9,727 nucleotides of DNA, taken from NCBI GenBank assembly GCA_038232695.1, contig JBBSNI010000202.1, positions 1 to 9,727 of the forward strand, read 5' to 3'. The notes beneath the pieces were generated by a model that was not told where the DNA came from, made no database searches, and worked only from the letters and a program-made list of their open reading frames with translations. The translations under genes were made by a program, and so were the position numbers. Origin of the DNA: JAJNNC01 sp038232695 (GTDB lineage Bacteria; Bacteroidota; Bacteroidia; Cytophagales; Cyclobacteriaceae). Positions 1 to 6,900 of this stretch are shown in pieces (the first letter of the stretch is position 1; every line of letters starts with the position of its first letter).

Positions 1-2994
1 CAGGTAGATGTCTATTTTAGAAAACCCCTAACTGTTTCCAGTGCAGAAAATGTTGCCAATTATTGGATAAACCTGGAAACCAACCACCCACAGGCGGCGG
101 TCGTCCACACGGGCAACGCCCGGCTGGTGCATCTGATCTTCGGTACAGCTTTGGCGGAAAATAAGCTGCATACGCTAACTTTCGGCCATCTGACCGACGA
201 AGAAAATAAGTGGCTGGCGACCCCTGCTTACCGGTTTTTTTATGATACCAAACCGCCTGCTATCGCTGCGATACAAGCACTGGACAACAGGCAGTTGCTC
301 ATTACCTTCGATGAAGTTATTCTCGATGAGCCTGGGCGGTGGCAGATGAACCAGCAGATCGGGACGCCGGTGCGCATGGCGCTTCAGCCTGACCGGCGGT
401 CTGTAGCCCTTACGCTACCCAAAGATTTGCAGCCATTAGTCAAATACACGGTGTCTGTGGCGGGCGTCACCGACCTGGCGGGTAATACAATTACGCAGCC
501 TAAAGAAAAATCTTTTGTATACGACCGGCAGCCGCCTGCCTTGTTGTCCTGGCAGTGGATGTCGCCTTCCCGGCTGCGCCTGGTATTTGATGAACCGCTG
601 GAACTGCTCACGGCGCAGGACAAGCAAAACTACTACCTGTCTCCTGCCGGAAGTCCGGACAGCGTGTGGGTATCAGGTATTGATCAGGCTACGGTTTATC
701 TGCAATTCTCCGAATCCATCCCGGAAGATACGAACAGCCTGGCCATCCAGCGTTTGTCCGACAGCCAGGGCAACGTTTTTACGCAACCGCTTACAGTGAC
801 AATACACCACCGTGATGTGACTTTGGCAGCGGTGGAGGCGATCTCCCCTACCGCCGTACAACTTAGCTTTTCCAAAGCGGTAGCAAGTTTGCGCAAAGAA
901 GATTTTATTGTAAACGGTCTGGCAATACCATCGATAGAAACCAATATTGTAGATTCTTCAAAAGTCATTGTTTATTTTGATACACCACTCCAGCCATTGC
1001 GCGCTTATCCGTTTCTCCTTACTGCCGTGCGGGACAGAAAAGGTAATGTATCAGAGAATCTTCGCGGTGCCATCGTATATGACCCTTTGGTAGTGTCCGT
1101 AGCGATCAGCGGTACTTCGGCGATGACTGTTCGTTTTAAAGTGCCTCTGGACAAAACGGCTGCTGAAGTAAAGGGGAATTTTGAAGTGTCTACCTTTGGC
1201 TATCCGGCCGCCGTTGTCTTGGTAGATGCCTACACGGTGCGCCTGGTGTTTGGGCAGGATTTTCAGCCGCAACAGGTGTATTCCCTCCAAATTCAGTCTT
1301 TTCTGCACCCGGAAGGCATCGTTCCGGCTTCTGTGCATTCGGTAGGCATGGGCACCGCACCTTCTTACCAGGAACTGCTCATGACAGAGATCATGGCAGA
1401 CCCTTCGCCACCGGTAGGTTTGCCGGAAGCAGAATATATAGAGTTATTGAACCCTACGGGGAAAATCATCGACCTGAGCCGTCTTAAATTGAGCGATGGC
1501 AGCAGCACCGCCGTTTTTCCGGCCGCCATCATCATGCCCGGCGAACGCCTGCTGCTCTGTGCCACAGGCGACTACTCCGACTTATCGCTGATATACCAAA
1601 CGCTGGCGCTGAGTAACTTCCCTTCTCTGAATGCTACAGGCGACTACCTGCGGCTGACCAACGAACAAGGCATAGAAATTTTCTCCGTGGATTACACCGA
1701 TGATTGGTACAACGATGCGCAGAAAAAGCAAGGCGGCTGGTCGCTGGAAATGGTAGACATTACACGCCCCTGCGGTGAGCGTGACAACTGGACCGCTTCT
1801 ATAAACCCTGCCGGTGGCACGCCCGGTGCTGTCAACTCCGTGAGCCAGCCCAATCCTGACCGGCAAGGCCCTCAACTGTTGCGGGCTTTCGCCGTCAGCG
1901 ACAGCGTAGTGCAGGTACAGTTTGACGAAAAGCTGGATGGCAGCAGCGTCAGCCCGGAGCGTTTTGCTTTGTCTGCTGGCTTATCGGTGCAGCAAGCTGT
2001 TCTTTCGGAAAACAAAAAAGCGGTCAACCTGACCTTCAATGCCCCTTTGCCTGCCGGAGAACGCCTTACGGTCACCGTACAGTATATCACTGACTGTGCC
2101 GGCAATATGATCGCGGAAGGCTATGGTTCAGCTACCTTTGGCAAGCCTGAGAAAGCGGTGAAAGGAGAGGTACTGCTGAGTGAGCTACTGTTTGCACCAC
2201 GTCCGGGCGGGGTTGATTTTGTGGAATTGTACAATGCTTCGGAAAAATTCATTGACCTGAAAGGTTGGAAGTTTGTGCGTATCAAAGAAGACACCGCCAA
2301 CGAAACGATCCTATTGCCCGAAACGCTCGTGATAGAACCACAACAATACCTGGCTTTTACTTCCGACACAAAAATACTCAAGGCGGATTATCCGGCTACC
2401 CGGCTGGAGAACACCGTAAAAACCCGTTTGCCCACCCTGCCCGCCACGGAAGGGACGCTGGCTTTGCTGGACGCGGACGATACGCTCATACAGCGGCTGC
2501 ACTATGACGAACAATACCACCACCGCTTGCTGAAAACAAAAGCAGGCGTATCGCTGGAAAGGATCAGTTGGCAGGAGCCTGCCGACGACGCTACTCTGTG
2601 GAACTCGGCAGCCAGCCTGGTGGGTTTTGCTACCCCCGGCTACCGCAACTCCCAATGGATGGACTCACCGGAAAACCCCGCCTCCATCAGCGCAGACCCC
2701 AAAGTGTTTACCCCTGACCAGACCGGCATGGCCGACTATACCCGGATATTTTACCGGTTTGCTGAGCCGGGCAACCTGGCGACCATTCGTATCTTCAATG
2801 CCAGCGGGCAGAAGGTCAAAGACCTGGTACAAAACCAGACTCTGGCGCAGGAAGGTTTTGTGGTCTGGGATGGCACCGACCAGCACCAAAAGACCGTCCC
2901 GATGGGGTATTACCTGATCATGATGCAGGTATATAATGCCAACGGAAGGACAAACGTTTACAGGGAGAAGGTTGTTGTAGGTACAAGGTTTTGA
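1..2994 (+). CDS. Large surface protein with SbsA-like Ig repeats and two lamin-tail domains (5' partial)
   Basis: The frame is open from base 1, so 997 C-terminal residues are visible and the N-terminus with any signal peptide is missing. The GTG at 127 is internal: residues 2-42 upstream of it continue the same domain pattern (VDVYFRKPL...ANYWI resembles LRLVFDEPL...QNYYLS). In order: a partial SbsA-like Ig repeat (about 1-80), four further repeats (about 85-172, 178-268, 272-360, 362-452), lamin-tail domain 1 (about 459-615, LLMTEIMADPSPP...EYIELLNPT), another SbsA-like repeat (about 623-717), lamin-tail domain 2 (about 722-882, LLSELLFAPRPGGVDFVELYN), and a C-terminal FlgD/CHU_C-like beta domain (about 892-997, FTPDQTGMAD, TIRIFNASGQKV, VVWDGTD). 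Proteins of this build are common in Cytophagales and are thought to be exported to the cell surface. That the last domain acts as a type IX secretion signal is inference. No catalytic motif is visible. It could be an adhesin or a matrix protein. Confidence 0.85.
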   Translation, partial: QVDVYFRKPLTVSSAENVANYWINLETNHPQAAVVHTGNARLVHLIFGTALAENKLHTLTFGHLTDEENKWLATPAYRFFYDTKPPAIAAIQALDNRQLLITFDEVILDEPGRWQMNQQIGTPVRMALQPDRRSVALTLPKDLQPLVKYTVSVAGVTDLAGNTITQPKEKSFVYDRQPPALLSWQWMSPSRLRLVFDEPLELLTAQDKQNYYLSPAGSPDSVWVSGIDQATVYLQFSESIPEDTNSLAIQRLSDSQGNVFTQPLTVTIHHRDVTLAAVEAISPTAVQLSFSKAVASLRKEDFIVNGLAIPSIETNIVDSSKVIVYFDTPLQPLRAYPFLLTAVRDRKGNVSENLRGAIVYDPLVVSVAISGTSAMTVRFKVPLDKTAAEVKGNFEVSTFGYPAAVVLVDAYTVRLVFGQDFQPQQVYSLQIQSFLHPEGIVPASVHSVGMGTAPSYQELLMTEIMADPSPPVGLPEAEYIELLNPTGKIIDLSRLKLSDGSSTAVFPAAIIMPGERLLLCATGDYSDLSLIYQTLALSNFPSLNATGDYLRLTNEQGIEIFSVDYTDDWYNDAQKKQGGWSLEMVDITRPCGERDNWTASINPAGGTPGAVNSVSQPNPDRQGPQLLRAFAVSDSVVQVQFDEKLDGSSVSPERFALSAGLSVQQAVLSENKKAVNLTFNAPLPAGERLTVTVQYITDCAGNMIAEGYGSATFGKPEKAVKGEVLLSELLFAPRPGGVDFVELYNASEKFIDLKGWKFVRIKEDTANETILLPETLVIEPQQYLAFTSDTKILKADYPATRLENTVKTRLPTLPATEGTLALLDADDTLIQRLHYDEQYHHRLLKTKAGVSLERISWQEPADDATLWNSAASLVGFATPGYRNSQWMDSPENPASISADPKVFTPDQTGMADYTRIFYRFAEPGNLATIRIFNASGQKVKDLVQNQTLAQEGFVVWDGTDQHQKTVPMGYYLIMMQVYNANGRTNVYREKVVVGTRF

Positions 2995-3007
2995 TCGGTT
3001 AAAAATT

Positions 3008-3631
3008 ATGCTTAAAAATATCATTTACAAAGGAGAAGGCGAGAACCTTGATTTCAAGCAGACCGTCCGGGAGCCGCAAAAGATCGCCAAAACCATTGCC
3101 TCCTTTGCCAACACCACAGGCGGGAAAATACTGGTAGGCGTCAAGGACGATAAGACCATTGCAGGTGTAGACCCGGAAGAAGAAAAGTACATTCTCGAAA
3201 CCGCCGCCGACTTTTACTGCGACCCGCCGGTGGCGCTCAAGTTTGATGAGATAGAAGACGAAGAGACGGAGAAAACCGTGCTGGTCGTGACCATCCGGGA
3301 GAGCAGCGACAAGCCCCATTACATCAAAAACCAGCAGGACGAACGCCTGGTCTACATCCGCCAGCGCGACAAGTGCCTGCCAGCCAGCAAAAAGACTATT
3401 GAGTTGATGCGCAAGGGTGCGTTGACAAAAGCCCCTTCCCTGCCCCACCCCGATCATAATGAGCGCAAGCTTTTGTCTTACCTGGAAAAACACGAACGCA
3501 TCACGCTCAAACAGTTCATGCAGATCATCAACGTCTCCAAACGCCGGGCCACCCGTATGCTCACCGACCTGACGCTGGATGGCTTCATCCGCCAGCATGA
3601 TCATGAGCAGGAAGTTTATTATACATTGTGA
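3008..3631 (+). CDS. AlbA_2 (Schlafen-like) domain protein with C-terminal winged helix
   Basis: 207 residues. Residues about 8-130 match the AlbA_2 / divergent-AAA-associated family also seen at the N-terminus of RecG-like and Schlafen-like proteins: GEGENLDFKQ at the start, ASFANTTGGKILVGVKDD at 31-48, IAGVDPEE at 51-58, and KPHYIKN...VYIRQRDK at 102-122. Residues about 150-207 look like a winged helix-turn-helix (ITLKQFMQIINVSKRRATRMLTDLTLDGFI), so two nucleic-acid-binding parts are joined. The helicase or ATPase half found in larger relatives is absent. ATG at 3008 is chosen because the domain starts right after it; the leader is A-rich with no Shine-Dalgarno, as usual in Bacteroidota. 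It lies 13 bases after the upstream gene and may be co-transcribed with it. The role is probably regulatory DNA or RNA binding, but target and process are unknown. Confidence 0.85.
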   Translation: MLKNIIYKGEGENLDFKQTVREPQKIAKTIASFANTTGGKILVGVKDDKTIAGVDPEEEKYILETAADFYCDPPVALKFDEIEDEETEKTVLVVTIRESSDKPHYIKNQQDERLVYIRQRDKCLPASKKTIELMRKGALTKAPSLPHPDHNERKLLSYLEKHERITLKQFMQIINVSKRRATRMLTDLTLDGFIRQHDHEQEVYYTL

Positions 3632-3936
3632 TGGAGATCAGGAAGGTTGCTTTTGTGCTATCTGTGAGCGTGTACTGAACCACAAAGGACACAAAGTTAT
3701 GACACCGCAGCGGCGGCCGCAAAGGGCACTAAGATAGTGACTTAAACCTTTGTGTTCTCAGTGTATGCTTTGTGTCCTTTGTGTTTAAGAAAAAAGCGAT
3801 CATATATCCTCATCTCGTCCGGTATCGTACACTAATTGACCGTTTCCGAACACAAAAATAATGGAAAAGGGCTTATACGCTTCATAGGAGCCCTGGCACA
3901 GTGCTTGTGATTTGTTAGACATTTACGAAACAAAAG
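3632..3936. other. Intergenic region upstream of the PadR-permease operon
   Basis: No credible gene is present: open frames are very short (for example 12 codons from an ATG inside the repeat). The region holds the inverted repeat described separately and, after it, the leader of the PadR gene, which must contain that operon's promoter and operator. A TTGAC at 3836-3840 could be a -33 element, but the bases at the expected -7 position (TAATGGAA from 3859) match TAnnTTTG only in the TA, so I do not assign a promoter. The last bases before the PadR ATG are A-rich (ACGAAACAAAAG) without a Shine-Dalgarno. No clear factor-independent terminator with a T-run is seen for the upstream gene. Confidence 0.6.
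3678..3786. repeat. Imperfect inverted repeat with CACAAAGGACACAAAG arms
   Basis: The left arm AACCACAAAGGACACAAAG (3678-3696) matches the reverse complement of the right arm CTTTGTGTCCTTTGTGTTT (3768-3786) at 18 of 19 bases. A second, weaker pair lies inside (GCAAAGGGCAC near 3719-3729 against CCTTTGTG at 3747-3754). The 71-base centre contains a GC-rich palindrome GCGGCCGC (3713-3720). Sequences of this CACAAAG type are, from general knowledge, dispersed as non-coding repeats in many bacterial genomes and often give rise to spurious short proteins. I infer a REP- or MITE-like dispersed element. No target-site duplication or transposase is visible. Confidence 0.7.
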
Positions 3937-4275
3937 ATGAAAGGAACCCACCTTGGTGAATTTGAAGAACTCGTATTGCTCACTGTCGGTATCTTATATG
4001 ACGATGCATACGGCTTAGGCATTACCGACGAAATAGAGCAGCGCACCGGACGCACCGTGACCGTCAGTTCGGTACACAAAGCGCTGATGCGGCTGGAACA
4101 GAAAGGCTTTCTGCACTCCTACATGGGCGGCGCTACCGAGGAAAGGGGCGGCCGGAAGAAACGCCTGTTTACCATCACTAACTCCGGCAAAGAAGCCCTG
4201 CGGGAAGCCCGCGCCCTGCGCAATGAGCTTTGGCAGGCGATTCCGAAAGTGGTGTGGGATGGAGGAAATATTTAA
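3937..4275 (+). CDS. PadR-family transcriptional regulator
   Basis: 112 residues, the usual length for a compact PadR protein. The winged helix covers about 8-85: FEELVLLTVGIL as helix 1, YGLGITDEIEQRTG for helix 2, VTVSSVHKALMRLEQKGFL (41-59) as the recognition helix and following helix, then the wing ending in GGRKKRLFTITNSGKEAL (71-88). A short C-terminal helix (about 86-102) is the likely dimerisation part. The PadR family mostly represses transcription, and members beside transporter genes commonly control them. Its stop is only 3 bases before permease A, so the three genes are almost certainly one operon and autoregulation is likely (inference). The ligand is unknown and no operator was identified. 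ATG at 3937 is preceded by an A-rich leader and directly starts the conserved helix. Confidence 0.92.
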   Translation: MKGTHLGEFEELVLLTVGILYDDAYGLGITDEIEQRTGRTVTVSSVHKALMRLEQKGFLHSYMGGATEERGGRKKRLFTITNSGKEALREARALRNELWQAIPKVVWDGGNI

Positions 4276-4278
4276 GAA

Positions 4279-6900
4279 ATGCATCAGTCGCCAAACCATA
4301 AGCCGCCTCATTTAGCCACCCGCTTCCTGCGCTGGTACTGCCACCCGGATTTGCTGGACGAGGTGGAAGGCGATTTATACGAACTATTTCAGCGCAGGTT
4401 GGAAACACAAAGCTTATGGAAAGCAAAAGCATTTTACTGGTTCAATGTGCTGATGTTTTTGCACCCGGATTATATACAAAGAAGAAAGAATTGTTATCCT
4501 ATAAATCATACGGCTATGTTTAGAAATTACTTTAAAGTCGCTACACGGAACATCCTCAAGCATAAGTTTTATGCTGTCATCAACGTATTGGGACTGGCTA
4601 TCGGCATGAGTTGCTGCCTGCTCATTTATCTTTATGTACAGCATGAGCTAAGCTACGATAGCTTCCACACCAAAGCCGACCGCATCTACCGGGTGGTCAC
4701 GGATATTAAAACCCCTACCGAGACGATTAACATTGGTGTCACCTCGGCTCCGATGGCCGCTTATATGAAACAAGACTTCCCGGAAGTGGAAGACATGGTG
4801 CGGCTTGACGGTGCTGGCTTTCTGATTCAAAAAGGAGAGAAAACTTTTCAGGAGGATAAGGCGATGATGGCCGACTCTACCTTTTTCAAGATGTTCAACT
4901 TTGACCTGTTACAGGGTAATCCTCAAACCGCTTTGAAAGCCCCCTTTAGTATCGTGCTTACTGAAGATGCTGCTAAGCAATACTTCGGCGAAGAAGATCC
5001 CATGGGCCAGCGTCTGGATATTGAAGGGGACGATGACTATACCGTGACGGGAGTGATGGAAAATATACCGGAAAATTCAAACTTCACCTTTAACGTACTG
5101 CTCTCACTATCTACCCGCCTGGAAAAGTTGACGCCTGACCGAAACGAACAATGGGGTAATTTCGGTTACGAATCTTATGTCTTATTATCCGAGCAGGCTG
5201 ATCCACTGAGTGTAGAAAACAAACTACCTGATTTGCTGGCCAAATACACTGATAATGAAGTAGAAGACGGAGATATGAAATTCCACCTTTTCTTAGAACC
5301 TCTATCAAATGTCTATTTTTCTGAACGAGGTGCTCCTAAAACGGGCAGTCTTACTAATATTAAAATCTTCTCGATTATTGGTGCTTTTATTTTGCTGATC
5401 GCTTGCATTAATTTTATGAATCTGGCTACTGCCCGGGCTACCGAACGCGCTAAAGAAGTAGGCATCCGAAAGGTGGTCGGAGCTGTGCGACGACAACTCA
5501 TCGGGCAGTTCTTGTGCGAATCGCTTTTGCTCAGCCTGCTAGCCTTCATCATAGCACTGCTGTTTAGCCAATTGCTGGTACCAGCCTTTAATCAACTTGC
5601 GGGAAAGGTAGTTACAACGAGTATCCTTCAGCATACGTACTATCTGCCCCTATTCCTGGCCATCGCTTCGGGAGTGGGACTATTGGCGGGACTCTATCCG
5701 GCGCTGGTACTCTCTCGCTTCAAATCGGTGTCTATCCTAAAGGGGCGCTTTAGCAGTAGCCAGCGTGGCGTACTGCTGCGTAAAGCCCTGGTGACCACCC
5801 AGTTTGCTATCTCCATCATCCTGATCGCGGGTACAGCGGTGGTATACACTCAACTGAATTATATGCGCAACCAGACGTTAGGTTTCAAGAAAGACCAAAT
5901 GCTAGTGATTGACTTTCAGAGAGATGATACCATTCAGGAAAAAATAGAAACCTTCAAGCAGCAGTTAGGAACCTATCCCTCAGTTCAATCCTTGTCATTC
6001 TCTTCCAGCGTTCCGGGGCAAACAAATAGCGGCGCTTTCTCTGAAATAGAAAATCCGGCGGGCGATATGCAAGCCAGTAACGTGAACCTGTTCTATGTCG
6101 ACCATGATTTTCTCAGTCAGTATGAGATGAAACTCGTCGCCGGACGAGCTTTCTCGCGTAACTTCGTCACCGATACGTCCGCCCTGATCGTGAACGAAGC
6201 ACTGGCAAAGAGCTATGGCTACGCCGCGCCGGAAGATATTATTGGTAAACGTTTCTCTCAGTTTGGAGTGGAGGGAGAGATTATCGGGGTGGTGAAAGAC
6301 TACCACTTTAAATCACTACAACAGGAAATTGAGCCGTTAACCATTCAGCTAGGACCTACCTTTGCCCGCTTCTTCTCACTGAGTATAAGCGTCGATAATA
6401 TACCAGCGACCATCGCTGCCTTAGAAGCACAATGGCAAACGCTGGCTCCCCAGCGACCCTTTAACTGCTTCTTCCTAGACGAAGCTTTTGACCAGAATTA
6501 CCGGGCTGAGGAGCGCTTTGGGCGACTCTTTATCTACTTCGGCGGAGTGGCAATCTTTATTGCTTGCATAGGATTGCTAGGTCTGATCTCCTACACCATT
6601 ATGCAGCGCACCAAAGAGATTGGTGTTCGTAAGGTGCTGGGGGCTACCGAAAGTAGCATCGTCTGGCTATTGTCTAAAGACTTTTTGATGCTGGTGCTCA
6701 TTGCCTTTGTGATTGCCACACCAATAGCCTGGTATGCGTTACAACAGTGGTTAGAAAATTTTGCCTACCGGGTGCCAATGCCCTGGTGGATATTTGCGCT
6801 GGCCGGTTTGCTCGCAACTTTCATCGCCATGCTCACCGTCAGCTTCCAATCCATCAAAGCCGCCCTCGCTAATCCGGTAGATAGCTTGAGAAATGAGTGA
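4279..6900 (+). CDS. FtsX/MacB-type permease with N-terminal permease prefix module (permease A)
   Basis: 873 residues. Residues about 9-70 (PPHLATRFLRWYCHPD, EVEGDLYELFQRR, FNVLMFLHPDYI) form the prefix module of the type NCBI calls permease prefix domain 2. Met80 is where an ordinary permease of this family would begin. Then come helix 1 (about 98-120), a MacB_PCD-like periplasmic domain with HELSYDSFH...DRIYRV (122-139) to about 350, an FtsX core (helices about 361-384, 410-437, 455-478) with the loop RAKEVGIRKVVGA (390-402), helix 5 (503-524), a second periplasmic domain, and a second FtsX core (751-774, 795-820, 833-857) with RTKEIGVRKVLGA (777-789). It ends in NPVDSLRNE. The family moves lipids, lipoproteins or peptides, or transmits force, with a partner ATPase. 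None is encoded here, so it would need one from elsewhere or act as a sensor. It overlaps the next gene by 8 bases. The substrate is unknown. Confidence 0.92.
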   Translation: MHQSPNHKPPHLATRFLRWYCHPDLLDEVEGDLYELFQRRLETQSLWKAKAFYWFNVLMFLHPDYIQRRKNCYPINHTAMFRNYFKVATRNILKHKFYAVINVLGLAIGMSCCLLIYLYVQHELSYDSFHTKADRIYRVVTDIKTPTETINIGVTSAPMAAYMKQDFPEVEDMVRLDGAGFLIQKGEKTFQEDKAMMADSTFFKMFNFDLLQGNPQTALKAPFSIVLTEDAAKQYFGEEDPMGQRLDIEGDDDYTVTGVMENIPENSNFTFNVLLSLSTRLEKLTPDRNEQWGNFGYESYVLLSEQADPLSVENKLPDLLAKYTDNEVEDGDMKFHLFLEPLSNVYFSERGAPKTGSLTNIKIFSIIGAFILLIACINFMNLATARATERAKEVGIRKVVGAVRRQLIGQFLCESLLLSLLAFIIALLFSQLLVPAFNQLAGKVVTTSILQHTYYLPLFLAIASGVGLLAGLYPALVLSRFKSVSILKGRFSSSQRGVLLRKALVTTQFAISIILIAGTAVVYTQLNYMRNQTLGFKKDQMLVIDFQRDDTIQEKIETFKQQLGTYPSVQSLSFSSSVPGQTNSGAFSEIENPAGDMQASNVNLFYVDHDFLSQYEMKLVAGRAFSRNFVTDTSALIVNEALAKSYGYAAPEDIIGKRFSQFGVEGEIIGVVKDYHFKSLQQEIEPLTIQLGPTFARFFSLSISVDNIPATIAALEAQWQTLAPQRPFNCFFLDEAFDQNYRAEERFGRLFIYFGGVAIFIACIGLLGLISYTIMQRTKEIGVRKVLGATESSIVWLLSKDFLMLVLIAFVIATPIAWYALQQWLENFAYRVPMPWWIFALAGLLATFIAMLTVSFQSIKAALANPVDSLRNE
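4303..4488 (+). repeat. Permease prefix module, copy A
   Basis: These 186 bases code for residues 9-70 of permease A. They align without gaps to 6923-7108 in permease B, with 54 of 62 residues identical (hand count) and long shared DNA tracts such as CATTTAGCCACCCGCTT/C and CTGGTACTGCCACCCGGA. Downstream, the two genes share far less. This is a coding direct repeat, not a mobile element. Confidence 0.85.
6893..6900 (+). promoter_or_regulatory. ATGAGTGA stop-start overlap
   Basis: The ATG of permease B (6893) lies inside the last codons of permease A, whose TGA ends at 6900. The layout suggests translational coupling, which would keep the two permeases at similar amounts. No separate Shine-Dalgarno is seen. 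Confidence 0.7.

Noticed and set aside
127..129. GTG as start codon of the first gene
   Set aside because: The frame is open to base 1, and the 42 residues upstream continue the Ig-like repeat, so this codon is internal.
2311..3024. Minus-strand open frames of 114 and 119 codons
   Set aside because: Both are antisense to the lamin-tail and C-terminal parts of the surface protein, with low-complexity, family-free translations.
2999..3604. 201-codon open frame on the minus strand
   Set aside because: It lies exactly opposite the well-supported AlbA_2 gene and shows no recognisable domain; it is a shadow of the codon bias on the other strand.
3700..3738. 12-codon frame (MTPQRRPQ...) inside the intergenic repeat
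   Set aside because: It is contained in the inverted repeat, a known source of spurious short proteins.
3678..3800. Inverted repeat as factor-independent terminator of the AlbA_2 gene
   Set aside because: The right arm is followed by an A-run, not a T-run, on the plus strand, and the loop of 71 bases is too long.
3836..3864. TTGAC-based promoter upstream of PadR
   Set aside because: The -7 position matches the Bacteroidota consensus only in TA; too weak to call.
4261..4265. GGAGG as Shine-Dalgarno for permease A
   Set aside because: It is coding sequence for the last residues of PadR (W-D-G-G), about 13 bases from the ATG, and Bacteroidota rarely use such sites.
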